Source: Corylus avellana
Taxonomy: Eukaryota > Streptophyta > Magnoliopsida > Fagales > Betulaceae
Direction of reading: 5' to 3'
Assembly: GCF_901000735.1 (NCBI RefSeq)
Contig: NC_081544.1
Coordinates: 30,002,095 to 30,066,094 of the forward strand
DNA: 64,000 nucleotides
Both the position numbers and the translations under genes were made by a program. The notes under the pieces are model-generated. The model ran no database searches. It saw nothing but the letters and a program-made list of their open reading frames with translations, and was not told where the DNA came from. Each line of letters begins with the position of its first letter. The stretch's first letter is position 1. Shown in pieces: positions 22,850 to 35,183 of this stretch.

Positions 22850-25800
22850 CTAAGGCTTCCAGAGAATAGTGGTTTCAGCAATCATGGAAGTGACAACATA
22901 GGGATCCATGTTTGATGCTGGCCTCCGGTCCTCAAAGTAGCCTGCAAATTATCACAAGAAATAGATCATTATTATGAGCATGCAGTAATCAGTAGGTTTT
23001 TTTATCCAATTATCACAGGAAAGTGAAAGTATCAGAAACACAAATGCTGACCTTTTCCTGCTTTTTCAGTGTCGCGGCCAACACGGATAGACGCACCCCT
23101 GTTCGCAACACCCTGTTTTTTTTTTTTGTTTGGATGAAACACGGATTAGTGCAAACAACAGTACTACTAACATAGAATACTATTAAATTACCAATTATCT
23201 AAACAACTTAAGTTAATAAGAAGAGATAAATTTAATCACTTAATCATTAGTTTAACACTTCCCTCACGTGTGGGCTTAATCTTCCTTTTAATGGGTGAAG
23301 TCTAACACGTGTAATATTTAATTAAAATATGGTGAATTAACAGAGACAAAGTTTGATCTTAGGACATTTGGCTCCGATACCATATTAAATTACCAATTAG
23401 GACAAATGATGATTTATCATAATATCATATGATTGGGAAACCAGTAAAAGACTAAACGTACCCAACAGAAAGTGTTAATGTCAGCAGTCTCATGGCGACC
23501 TGTCAATCTCCTCTCATTGCCTTCTCCATAGGCAGCAATGTGCTCCTTGTGGCGCAAACCCAACTTTTCTATGGCCTTCTTGATCACCTCAAAGCCGCCA
23601 TCATTTCTCATTGAGTTGGTGCTAAGCACAAAGAACAAACCCAAATAATTAAAACTTGCTTTATAATAATCTTAACGAGTTTTCAACGGCTCAATTGCAG
23701 ATGCACGTTGAATTTGGTAAAGCGTCTACCTGTAGTTAGTATGAGCACCAGCACCATTCCAGTCACCCTGTTTGTTGAACAAAAAATAATAGAAAGAAAA
23801 AACATTAAGCCGACAACATAAAAGGACAAAGCAAACACAAACAATCTTTCAGCTAAGAAATTGTTGCAGTGTCTAAACAAACCTGGATTGGTTTTGGGTC
23901 AAACGAAAGAACAACTCCTGCAATTTCTGTGATCCTCTGTTTAATCAAGCAAACTGAAAATCAGAAAGAAAGAAAAACACATATTGCACAAACATGCCAA
24001 CTAAAAATTCACAAGTCTTTGGAACAAACCTCAAGAATGTATCGAGCGACCCACAATTCATCACCAGCAGAAATACCAACAGCAGGACCAACTTGAAACT
24101 CCCACTGTTTCACGCCAACACATCACGGCCATTTACAGGAATTTTGTGAAGAAATTATGATCTCTTAATGGTGGAGTTGGAAGACAGAAGGAAAGGAAGA
24201 AAGAAAGAAGAATATAGTTTGAACTGAGCTCACCTGGCCCGGCATAACTTCCCCATTAATTCCACTGATGTTAATTCCCGCATAGAGGCAGGCCTTATAG
24301 TGTGAATCCACTATATCACGACCAAGTGCCTTGTCTGCCCCTACACCACAATAGTAGGGGCCCTGCATGGATACAAAGTATGAATAAGGACCAAACTTAA
24401 TTTTTAAGCCAATATACACTATGAGAAATTTCAACTTTAACCCGATCCATTTAGTTAATCAGGCCAGACCCTTCAATCTTAATATGTTAATTTCGTGTTG
24501 AAAATTGTTAGTCCTACTTCCATCCCAGGTTTCGTCCCCAAATGTGGGGTTCCCAACTTTTTTAGATTCTATAGGATGTTAATGGACATTAGCATGTTTT
24601 GAATAAAATAATAAATAACAACAAAAATGAATAGTAGTAACAACAATAATACCTGAGGGCCAGGGTAGCCACCAACTGGCCATCCAAGAGGCCACTTGAC
24701 ATCCTTTTGAAGAAGAGTGTACTCTTGCTCAATGCCATACCTAATCACAAAATCCAGCACGTTTTTCAGTTGATAAAAAAGATAGTAAAATAAGAACATG
24801 CATTTGTAGGCAGTCAATAAAAAGGGGATAAAATGTTCTTGTTAAGCCATAAGCACCTAAACCCTAGCCCCAAAATTTAGGGCATGTTTAGATGTGCATT
24901 TGTGCGTTTAACACTCAAAAAGTCTATTTGAAGAAAAAAATATTTATTTGGTAAAAAAAAAATAAAAGCGTTTTTAAGGGTTCAAAAAGTCTAAAAATGA
25001 CAAAAACTTAAAAATAAAGCTTTCGTCAAAAAAGGTTTTTTACGCAAAAGCTCGATTTTTCAAACACAATGCAAAACATGCTCTTAGTGCAAGTGAGATA
25101 TAAACCAAATGGAGTAAACATACCAATCAAAAGTTACCAAACTCCTAGTCATGAACAAGTAAATTGATTGGTAACAACTGCTTTCCTAATATCCAATTGT
25201 GAAATAGGAGCAAAAAATGTCAACGTAGTGTATAAATAATATATGTAGATTAATGCACATCACCCTCCCTTGCCCTTCATCCTCAAAGCTTATTTGATGC
25301 ATGGAGATTCTTTTTTATTTTTTTGTTTGGAGGGACCAAGTGAAATAATAGAATGATGAATAGTGGTCAATGGTAGGAAGAGGTCAACCTACGTTACCTC
25401 ATTCAGTATTAGCCACAATCTTCCAGTCAAGTTCTCTATTTTTCCATTGGATTGTTAGTAGTATTTTTATTTATTTTTTATTTTTTTAAGTGGTTGTCTG
25501 TAGTACTTAAACCTCATAAGCAAAAGATGTCAACTTAAATGGAAAGGATTTTGGTTTCCCTCCAATTTTAAAAAATAAATAAAAAATGGAGAAAGAGAGA
25601 ACAATAGAGATTGAAGAAATAATTCGACTTCTCCTCAATTTTTGCAATTTTTTCTGTTTATTTTTCATAGGAAATTTCTAGTCTTTTTTTTTTTTACTGT
25701 AGATAAGCCAAAATCCAAATGGAACATAGGTGAAAATGTAATTACCTTTTGTCTTATTTTAGTTAAAGAAAACCAAGCCAAATCGGTAATTTTCAACAAT

Positions 25801-28280
25801 CTTAATAGGATTAGTAATTTCCAATTTTTTTTCTCCATTATTTATCAAAGGGATCAAGCACGGGCTTGAAAAGAACGGTGATGTTTGATAAACCTTTTTA
25901 ATTGGGTTTTTAGCCTTTTTGGTTAAAAAGTGTGTTGATGTGATATAAAAATAAATGAGATCTGAGTTTTCTTTAGTGAAAAAAATAAAAAATAAAAAAG
26001 TTAAAAAAGTTTTATTATTAATGTTTTGATTTTTTTGGATAAAAATAATAAATAAATAAAAAGGAAAAAAAAAGATATGAGAGGCTTAACAAACAAGCTC
26101 CTCTCAATTACAAATAAGATATAAAGAATTCTATTCCAACAATCCATCAACCTACTACTCAATTACTTTAATAAAGTATCTCAATAATTATTATTATTAT
26201 TATGATTTCGTAGAGATATATAAAGCACTACTATAAAATAATATTAGATCCAGAAGTTGAAGCAATGGAATCCCATTGGTCAAAGAATAAGATTTTTTTT
26301 TTTCTAATTGGTCAAAAAATAAGATTAAGCAAAGCATCCGTGGGATCGGTTAGCGCTTACAGCTTAAAAGACTTCAATACAAAAATTAACATCTAATTTT
26401 CGATAAACACCAATTAAAATTGTGTGACGTGGAGCTCATGTTCTACCAATTTTTACACCATGGCCGACACCGTGTCTATCGTTCATACGATGGAAAGTAT
26501 ATGGAAAATTTCGAAGACTATTAAAATTGAGCCAATCCCTTTCTACCAAGAGCAATTAAGATGACCAAACGGTCCAAACCCCCACCACACCTCCCCTCGG
26601 TAGTTGAAACTCCCCTGTCACAATTATTTTCTATGCATGATAATGACAATTTTGTTTTTCCATTTGGAAAGTCCATCGAAAAAGACACTCATGTCAACAC
26701 AATTATTATTTTTGTAACAAAAAATAAGTAAAATAAAAAGATATTTTACTTCCCTAAAGTATCACCCATTTAGCACTTATATTTTCAAAATTAAAAATTG
26801 AAACTAGCATTACTTAAAATATGTACGGAGATGGTTGAACTACCCCAAAACGCTTGAGCCACCCCAAAAACTCCATGGAGCAACTAGGCCACCCCCAAAA
26901 GGTTATGGCTGGCCCGAGCCATCCCAAAAATTTTTAAGACGGTGATTGATGGCGAGGATGGGAGGTTCTCCACCACCTTAATTTTGTAAAGTTTTTTTTT
27001 TTTTTTGTTATTATTTAATTATTTTGCTAGGTATAAAGCTGAGTTGGCAAAGCTACTTTTTTGGCAAATCGGTTTTTTTAGGTGTAACGCTATTTTTGAG
27101 GTAAAGTTTATTTTTCAAAAAAAAAAAAGAAAAAACATTTTCATTTTATATGCATATAAGAATGTACCAAAATCACAATAAGCATGCCTTCGGATGAGAA
27201 ACTTTTCTCTTCATTATGGATAGGATAGAAATTTCCTTCAAATCGATTTGGAAGAAATATTCTCAAACCCATTCAAAATAATGTCAAATTTATATAAATA
27301 TTTAAAATGACAGTAAGTTTAAGTTAGTAAAGTGCTATTAATGACATTAAGAATTTAAAAGTGTATTTTAAGTGTCTATAGACACTTCGCACTATTTTGA
27401 ATGAGTTTGAAGATATTTTCTCCAGACCAGTTTAGAAAAAATTTCTCTTTATTATTGATATTAAATTTTAAAAGTTTTAAATAATATAATATAAAAATAA
27501 CCTTGGCAGTTAAGAATGTATGTATGAGTGTATTACCAGGGCTCCTCGGCGACAACATCATGGTGGCTAAAAACCTTGGCAGCATCGAACCGTTTGTTGG
27601 TGGGAATGGGCTCGCCGGCTGGTGTATATGCATCGCACATCACCTATGTTTCAAGACGAAAAAGACATTCTTACCCCTTGACCTGTCTTTCATATGAAAA
27701 AAAGACGGATCCTTTTTATTATGACACCGAAAATCACGGATAAAAAGACAAGAAAGTAGGTACCAGGATGTTATTTCCTCTTCTGAATGGATCCTTGAAT
27801 ATCGCCTGGGGACTAAATCATGTAATGGAAATTAAACCCAAAATTAGATACGGAATATTCCGAAACGTAAATAAGAATCTTGGAGAAAGAGATTCGAGAT
27901 ACTCTCTCGATCAGGGCCGTTGATCAAGATTCTAACAAAGATCAATTACAAGAACAAAGATCGATGCATACTATATGATCACTTCACTGTCCTCTCCGGG
28001 GGCTTGGCCTGTGCTTGAGCCGTCGTAGTTCCACCTTGGTAGTTGGGCCGGGTCCGTCACCGGTCCAGGCAGTGTCTGTAACGCATATAAAATCATTTAA
28101 GACTATATTCAATAATGAAATGATTTTTCTTGGAAAATTTAGTAAATAGAAGGAAAAACAGCCTTTATACCCTTGCTTTGCTTCTCAAGTCCAAACCAGA
28201 TCCGCCAATCCTATGACAAAGAAAAGACAGTCAAATTTTGCGTTAAATATTTAAGAAAACATTATTAATATTATGATGTG

Positions 28281-28315
<35 letters not shown>

Positions 28316-28388
28316 ATATGTACTCGGCAATGATCTTCTCAGTGGTGTCACTGAGGTCGAGGTTGATGAGGTCAGAGAGGAGAGACAT
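22850..28388 (-). CDS. GLN1: Cytosolic glutamine synthetase GS1 (EC 6.3.1.2), complete, 356 aa
   Basis: Makes glutamine from glutamate, ammonium and ATP in the cytosol; the plant enzyme is a decamer. Exons in order: 28,315-28,388, 28,171-28,210, 27,972-28,075, 27,764-27,812, 27,537-27,643, 24,653-24,740, 24,234-24,362, 24,030-24,104, 23,883-23,936, 23,730-23,767, 23,462-23,621, 23,052-23,112 and 22,850-22,941. They total 1,071 bp, and 356 aa is the usual GS1 length. There is no plastid transit peptide and it starts [10 protein letters not shown], so it is not GS2. Visible motifs: NYDGSST (54-60), EQEY with Glu131, [11 protein letters not shown] with Glu192, [10 protein letters not shown] with His249, Glu297 and Arg311. 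The redox cysteines Cys92 and Cys159 are present. Residue 305 is Cys where Leu or Lys is usual. Intron 5 is 2.8 kb and holds a MITE. The exon-1 donor abuts a CT repeat. Confidence 0.97.
24880..25090. mobile_element. MITE-like element in GS1 intron 5
   Basis: It begins TTAGGGCATGTTTAGATG and ends in the reverse complement of TAAGAGCATGTTTTGCATTG. The interior has AAAAGCGTTTTTAAGGG and mirrored Lys-codon-like A/T runs. It belongs to the same family as the elements in the GH9 intron at 7,641-7,883 and about 48,920-49,170. The rest of intron 5 (25,090-27,536) is AT-rich. It holds GCTTGAGCCACCCC-type repeats near 26,830-26,945 and no gene. Confidence 0.6.
28284..28313. repeat. GLN1: (GA)n microsatellite at the GS1 exon 1 splice donor
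   Basis: About 15 GA units. On the minus strand the exon ends ATATG and the intron reads GTCTCTCTC and so on, so the 5' splice site runs straight into the repeat. Confidence 0.95.
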
Positions 28389-28480
28389 GGCTAGTTTGAC
28401 AGGAGAGAGAAGGTAAATTGGTAGAGTCAGTAGAGATGTTGTAGGAGGGAGAGATATATCGGAGGGGTTCTCGGTTCGTT

Positions 28481-28490
28481 CCTTAAATAG
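28481..28490 (-). promoter_or_regulatory. GLN1: Putative TATA-like element of GS1
   Basis: CTATTTAAGG on the minus strand, about 95 bp above the GS1 start codon. The distance suits a short 5' UTR. The prediction rests on sequence only. Confidence 0.5.
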
Positions 28491-28559
28491 ACGGGGGATG
28501 AGTCTTACCACCTAACCATTTTTTTTTCCAATAAAAGGGGGAGAATATTCAAGCTAGTG

Positions 28560-30230
28560 AAAGGACAGCCTTGCGGATTCCCCCAGGCTCCAACCATGGT
28601 TGGCGTCTGGCGGCCGCCCATAAATAAATAGATTTAACCGTACTTTTTTCCAACGTATGGCATCGTCGTCGTCAGCGAAAAACAATTAAGAGAAACTATT
28701 TTTCCTTTTTTAATTAATTACTAACAAATTTGCTAACTTCCCCGAATTGATGTTCTATAATTTTTTAAAAATTTGATATTCTTAAATTCATAAATTTTAA
28801 CTGTTTATTTCATCTAAGCGTCTAAAATTAACTATATTTCAACATTTAATGAAACATGACTTATTTTAAACGTTTAAATAAAATGAACAACTAAGATTTA
28901 TGAATTTGAAAATCTCAAATTTAAAAAAAAATTATACAGAATCTCAATCCATGTTCCCCTAATTTATTATTGGAGTTGTAATAACCAAAAATAACAAAAA
29001 TACATTTAATGCAAAATTTAGAAAGAATTAAACAAGACAAAAGGGGGGAGGGGGCAATTTATTTTCATTTTTCATTTTTTACAATTTGTTTCTATCATTC
29101 TCATTTTTGTCATTTCCGGCGTGAAATTGAGAAAGTGCAACCTCAATAGTAGTAAAATGGGAAGAGACATTACAAAAATTGAAAATTTAAGGATGACATT
29201 GCAAATTTGTTGGTGGTTGAAGAGAGTTGAGGTTGGAGGTTAATGCATTTTCTCCAAATATTTGTCACACTCCCCGTAACTACCACACGCCACCCTAACT
29301 GCACCTTCATAGTGGTGCAGCCACTCCTAAATTAGTGTGTCATGTTGTTGCCGCCGCGATATGGTAGTGTGTCATGTTGTTGCCGCGACCACCATATCGA
29401 GCGGTTAGAGGACTATCGCATAGTGTTTGAGGGTGGGGCCAACCAAGAAGAGGGGAATACATGAGGGGTAAATTGTAAAAGATATTGGATGTACAGAATT
29501 ACTTTTGGAAAAAACAAAATGTAGGGGCATATTTGTAATTTCCGATGCCAAAGAAAATAGCCAAAAAAAAAAAGAAAAAAGAAGCATTACTCTTGGTTGT
29601 TTGATCGTCTATTTTGAAAGATGTTGATCTTCTTGCACTAAAATGGGATCCTATCAACTTGTTCTTGGATTTTGGATTCCACATACCGTGATGATATTAA
29701 TGGCTACCTACTGCTCTCCATGTATATACAATTGACTTCTTAGATGAAATTATTGTATACAAAGAAATAAAATTCAAATATTGGAAATTACATTGTGCTC
29801 ACATTAATTTGTATGTCTATAATACAAATGTTCCTATTTATATGATAGTGAGTAAATACAAGTATGGTAATGACTTTTATTTAATTACAATTTCAATATT
29901 TGATTACAATTAACCCGTAAATAGATAATATTATTATATTTTGATATCAACCAAATATGAAATATATGGATATTGGAACTAGTGACTCGTATTCTTTCAC
30001 ACACAAAGAGTAATACTAGAATACTAGTGGTCAATCGAATAGATGAAGCGGAGGGAGCTCCGTTCACGAAATAGAGACTACTAACTCATGGGCATAATTA
30101 AGTTTACCGGAGGACGATTAGGTTGTGGGGGTGCGGGGGCAAGGGCAAGTGGCAACGCAGGGCGGTAAGGTACGGGGTATTTTGGAGTTTTCTAAAATAC
30201 GTCCGTACAATTAAGATTTTCATATAAGTA
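28560..30230. other. Intergenic DNA upstream of GS1, no gene seen
   Basis: AT-rich sequence with simple poly-A/T stretches and a G-rich AAGGGGGGAGGGGG stretch near 29,040. A duplicated 20-mer, GTGTGTCATGTTGTTGCCGC, is near 29,334 and 29,370. Open frames here are short, low-complexity and unlike any protein I know. Confidence 0.6.
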
Positions 30231-30231
30231 T

Positions 30232-30984
30232 CACTACAAAAAAAACAATTTTTTCCTCACTTGAGTTTTCTGACGTGTCAGGGTGTTTGACACGTTAGAA
30301 TTTTTTTCTAATGTGGCATTTCTGACACGCGTTGATTGTCAGAAGCATAGGTGACAGGAAAAAAAATTTCCTAACGTGCTAGTGGGTGGAACGTCATAAA
30401 ATTTTCTGACGTGGCAGAACTACCACGTCAGAAAATTTTCTGACGTGGTGGTTCTGTGCAGAGGAATTCCTCTGTGTTTCTCAACACAGCTACACCATGG
30501 TGCAGAGATGGTGCACGTCGATCCATGCTCTTCTTCTTCCTCGATCTTCTTCCCTTTTTATTTTATTTTATTTATTTATTTATTTATTTTTTCTGCACCT
30601 TCTCTTATTCTTCTCTTCTCCCTTTCTTTTTCTTCTTCTCTTCTCCTTTTCTTTTGTTCTCCTTCTTCAGCCTAATTTATTCGATCTGTCGTGGAGAGAA
30701 GGGAGAGAGGAGAGGGAGAGAGTGTGGGAAAAATAAATGAGGAGGAAAGAATAAAAAGACGAAAAAAAGTGAAGGGAAAATAAGAGAAGGAAAAATTTCA
30801 AAAATTTTGGCCTTTTTTTTTTTTTTTTCATGACGCGCAATATTTAGCACGTCAGAAAATTATGACGCGCCAAACCAGTGCGTCAGAAAATTCGGACGCA
30901 CTAAACCAGTGAGTCAGAAAATGCTGACGTGGCAAAAATTATGTACTGTTTGCTACGTCAAAAAATACCAATTTTTTTGTAGTG
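30232..30984. mobile_element. Non-autonomous CACTA (En/Spm-type) transposon, 753 bp
   Basis: The ends are CACTACAAAAAAAA and its inverted counterpart TTTTTTTGTAGTG. A 3-bp duplication, TAT, lies at 30,229-30,231 and 30,985-30,987, as CACTA elements produce. Inside both ends the motif TTTCTGACGTG, or variants such as CTGACGTGGCA and ATGACGCGC, recurs in both orientations, like the subterminal transposase-binding repeats of this superfamily. The centre is a pyrimidine-rich tract followed by a purine-rich tract, with no transposase. The three overlapping frames at 30,445-30,740 are low-complexity readings of the pyrimidine tract. Confidence 0.88.
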
Positions 30985-31759
30985 TATGTTTTGTTGTACC
31001 TCTAAATAATTAATTGTGAAATATAGTTGCAGTACTTTCTTGTGAGCATAGATACATTGTCGAATCACGTAAATATGTGTCTAAATTTTCTCTTGCTATC
31101 TCTTTTTTCGATTTGATATTATTAATTATTGTTGCCTAACAATAGAAATATATATTCCACATATTCTTAACAATTATATAGGAGGACAAAAAACAAAGAT
31201 TAAAAACTTATAATTCTTGATTCAAGAAAGTTACGTGTATTTTAGTATTCACGCCTCATGTCGCGACTATTTAAAAGACTAGTTGTCGATCAATTATAAA
31301 ATAATAAAAAAAGAAAAGAAAAGATGTGATCACTAATTGTTATCCATCTAACATGAGTCAGTTTTATAATCTACCCGTACTTTTCTCTCTCTTAAAAATT
31401 GAGGTCGTGTTTCATGTATATTATGAACGAAGATGTATGAGATCAGTAGTGTTATTTAGAAAACTGCTTATACGACTAAAATAACACTTAATAATGTGAG
31501 ACTAAAATTTAGTTTTTGACCAACACTTAAAAAATTAATAATAATAATTTTCATTATCAGATGATCTCAATTTCGTAAGAATATCTATTTCCACTTCTTA
31601 GCATTTCAATTATACCAAAATCACGTTACTTAAAAGGCGCCCAGTCAACAAGGACAAAGCATCCAAGTACTCTTACTCCCTTACCGCTTGCAAACGCCAG
31701 CTAAGAATTAAGCTTAACAATGACAGCTAAACTACATATACATATAAAATGCAAGATTC

Positions 31760-32298
31760 TGTCTCTAGTGAATTCCCGTAGTGCGTGTTTTGGGAGTTCA
31801 TTTATTGTTTTAATACTGTTACTAATTTTTCTTATAATCTTGTTGGTGTTTTCTTTGTAGATTTGTTTCTTTGTTTTTGTTGTAGGTTTGGGGCTTTGGA
31901 TGACCTTACCACCCGTTATGGTGCTCTTTCAATCTGGTTACATATCGTTTTGCGGTGTTATTTGAATTCTGTGCTGGTATTTCTTTTCATTGGCTTTGAT
32001 TTGATCGTCATCAGTGTTTTCTCTATTGCTGTGACTCTCCTTCGAGTGTGCTTATGTAGTACTCTTGGTTACACCATTTCTGGAGCACCATGTCAAATCG
32101 CCTTAATTGATGGCCATGGTTCTTGGTCTATGTGCCAAGAATCAATAGGACCGCATCATTTATTTGGTACATTATCTTTTAATTTTTGTTTACCAACACT
32201 AATGTGGTCGATTTGACGCTTATTATTGTCTTGCCCAATCTTTTATTGTTTGTTGTAATTTCTTTGTTGATATACACACAAAAAAAAAAAAAAAAAAA
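31760..32298 (+). mobile_element. Putative retroposon ending in poly-A
   Basis: About 540 bp of more balanced composition than its surroundings, with a 143-codon open frame (31,785-32,216). It ends in TTGATATACACAC plus about 19 A (32,280-32,298). A 3' poly-A with an undetermined 5' end suggests a truncated non-LTR element or a processed copy. I could not find a target duplication, and the peptide resembles nothing I recognise. From 30,990 to 31,750 I see only AT-rich spacer. Confidence 0.45.
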
Positions 32299-33193
32299 TG
32301 AAGAAGAAGAAAAAATCCCGTCATTCCTGTCTGCCCAGATTGATTATAAATTCCAAGGAATATCACATTGAATTACAGTATATTACCGTATAAAATATAT
32401 ACGTAGTACCACAAAAAGAAAATACATAATAATGCAATAGCAACTATATGAACTTTCAACTATTATTACCTCATCCATACTATATAATTATTAATGAAAA
32501 ATATATAATTAGCCCTTGTTATTGTACCCATTTGCAATTAGCTCATTGTAATTAAAAAAGAAAAAAAAAAAAGGTCATTTGACCAATTTTTTTTTTTTTT
32601 AATTAGAAGCCATCCAATGTCACGCAAAAACCAATGAATTTATGACATGTGTCATCTATAATAACAATTACAAAAATAAATATCAAAATTAAAACAAAAA
32701 ATAAAATAAAATTGAGAGGGTGGCGTTGAGCCAAATGGAGAGTGACCGAACAATCCCAAAGCCACATGGTGGTTCGACTACCCTCAAATGGTCAAATGAG
32801 AGCAGCCAAAACTATTCTCTAACCATTTGAGAGTAGCCAATGACCATGGGGTGGTGATCCATCCCCAATGCTCAAAAGATATGGTGGAACCACCCTATGC
32901 CGAGTGCCCACCAAAGGGAGTTTGTGGTTCAACTATTCTTCGATTTTTTTTTCTTAAGTTTTTAATTCTTTTATCTTTTATTGCAAGTGATAAGTGTCGT
33001 TATCTGATTAATAAGATATAAGATATGATACATTAACAGATTTCATCAAAATTTTGTGTGGAAGTTATCAGAGACCTATTTTATTTTTTTCTTGCCATCA
33101 TAAGATTTCAACCAATTTTATACCACTGAAAACTAATTGTAAATAGGTGCAACTGTAAAGACTCTTTTTACATTTGAGATATGTTATAGACTT

Positions 33194-33352
33194 ACAGGTA
33201 CCAAATATTTTAACAGGTACCAAAATAAATAAAGTGGAGCTCATTCATTTCAAAAAATCAAAACAATTAATTAAAATAAATGCTTCGGATGCTAATGAAT
33301 GAGCTCCACGTCAATTTAATTATCATCTCTTAATAAAAAAATTGATACCCAT
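33194..33352. mobile_element. Small inverted-repeat (MITE-like) element
   Basis: GTGGAGCTCATTCATT near 33,235 is mirrored by AATGAATGAGCTCCAC near 33,293. The outer parts (GGTACCAAA and TTGATACCC) are weakly inverted as well. It is non-coding. The stretch 32,700-32,960 beside it is a GGTGG/CCACC-rich repeat of unknown class. Confidence 0.5.
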
Positions 33353-33399
33353 AACATTTATCTTTACATTTTTTTCCTAGTTGTGCAAAGAGGCTATTC

Positions 33400-33452
33400 A
33401 ACAACAACAACAACAACAACAACAACATAATAATAATAATAATAATAATAAT
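33400..33452. repeat. Compound (CAA)n(TAA)n microsatellite
   Basis: Nine CAA units pass directly into about nine TAA units, followed by a T-rich tract. Between 33,460 and 34,620 there is no supported gene. The open frames at 33,699-34,077 overlap on both strands without any recognisable domain. TTGTTTGGTAAACAACA near 33,986 looks like one end of a MITE. Confidence 0.9.
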
Positions 33453-34632
33453 TTTTCTTTTTTTCTTCAAGTACCGGGTTCGATTTTTACTGTAGTGTAA
33501 AAAATAACAACAATTAGATATAGGTTCTCCAAAAATAAAGGAGAAATGCTAGGAGTTGACAAGTTCTTCGTATTTGGCTCATATGTTCCTATAAATTCAG
33601 ATAAACCATTAGATTTGGAGGGTTCACCATTAACTTATATGGGGTTCACATAAATTTACAAATTTAATGGTTAATTTGTAAAATAAAATAAAGAAAATAT
33701 GGAGAAAATATTGACTCATAGCATTTCTCATAAGAATCAACTTTGGATAACGAAAGAGAGGAATAGTAGGGGGAGCCAACAAAGTACAAACTACTCCAAT
33801 TACCGTGATGACCAAAAACCATCGGGGTGGTGGCGGCATGTGTGGCACACACATGTTAGGATGGCGTGTGGTGCAGCCATGCAGGAGCATATGGAATTGT
33901 CGAGAGCGGAGGACATCAATGATGCATGGGGAGAGGTGCGTGGGCGTTGTGGAGGGGCGGAGCTCGGTTGATCTTGCTTCTAAGGCCTTGTTTGGTAAAC
34001 AACAACTCCTTTATAATGCACTCTTCATGATTGGTGAGAAAAAAAAAAAGAGTGTAATAATTAGTATAGAAAAATGAAAAAGTTGTATTGAAAAATGAAA
34101 TAATTTTGTTTTGTAGTTATTTTTTTTATTTAAATAGTAGTAAAAAATAAATAATGTGATATAAAAAATGAATGATGTAATATAAAAAGTGAATTTGTCA
34201 TGTTGGGAAAAAAAAAATACCTTACCCGACTCAAATTGCCCACTATGTTAAAAAAATTGCACTAGCCTAACTTTCACTACATGAAAAATAACTTAACAAT
34301 ATCATAGGGCTGTAAGTCCACAGCGTGGCAAGCATATATGGAATCATTCGTACCGAGTTATGCTATAAAAGCAGATAAAGGGATTATTTACTCTCCTTTT
34401 GTTCATTCAGTTTCTATTGAAAAGCAATTACTAACTTCAATATCGAAAACCTTGTCACGTCATTTGAGAATGCTAAATAACATATATTTTTTACCGGCAT
34501 TAATGGAACATTGACTAATTTTTAATAATTTGAAGGAAATAATTTTAATTTAAAATGTTAGCAAATATTATTAATCGGGTGATAATTGAAAGGAAATATG
34601 CTAAGCTCTACCAAAATTAAAAGGAATGTAAC

Positions 34633-34852
34633 TGGGCCTCCTATTTAATACGCAGTGGACGGTCCAGATGAAAGCACTCAAAACACGCGATGAATGAGCG
34701 TACATAGCGAGTGAAAACTTATACTACACTCGCGGCCATGCGAAAACCCTAACCCCGCTCAAACAACCGAACAACCACATATAAATACAGCTGCGATACT
34801 TGCTCATTTCTACCGCTTCCCTCAAAACCCTACAAACCAAGAACTAGGGTTT
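34633..34852 (+). promoter_or_regulatory. Nucleolin promoter: site II, telo-boxes, TATA
   Basis: TGGGCC (site II type) lies at 34,633-34,638, AAACCCTAA at 34,744-34,752 and TATAAATA at 34,780-34,787. A second AAACCCTA is at 34,825-34,832 and an inverted CTAGGGTTTT at 34,844. Telo-boxes combined with site II elements are typical of plant ribosome-biogenesis and translation genes and link them to cell growth. The TATA is about 140 bp above the ATG at 34,923, so a leader of roughly 110 nt is implied. Confidence 0.7.
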
Positions 34853-34922
34853 TGCAAACTCTTCAATCGTTTTCCTTCTTTTCTCAATCCCTTAGCTTTC
34901 TCTGCGATTCCCCGTCCTTTAA

Positions 34923-35149
34923 ATGGGCAAGTCAAGCAAGAAGTCGAGCCTCAAAGTACGCTTGGTTTTGTTTTTCGATTTCTGCATTCTCTTTCAAAAG
35001 TTTGTGTTTTGTTTTTTTTTCCGATTATGTTTTAATTTATTTTTTGTTTTCCTCTTGTAGGTTGACGCAGCTCCCGCTGTAGTCGCACCGTCCAAGTCTG
35101 CCAAGAAAGGTACCAGTCATTTCTTTCATCTTTGTTTCTTTTTAATTTT

Positions 35150-35183
<34 letters not shown>

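Noticed and set aside
30445..30740. Three overlapping frames rich in Phe, Ser and Leu
   Set aside because: They read the pyrimidine tract inside the CACTA element in all three phases.
33699..34077. Overlapping open frames on both strands as a possible small gene
   Set aside because: No domain, no splice signals consistent with a model, and unrelated peptides in neighbouring frames.
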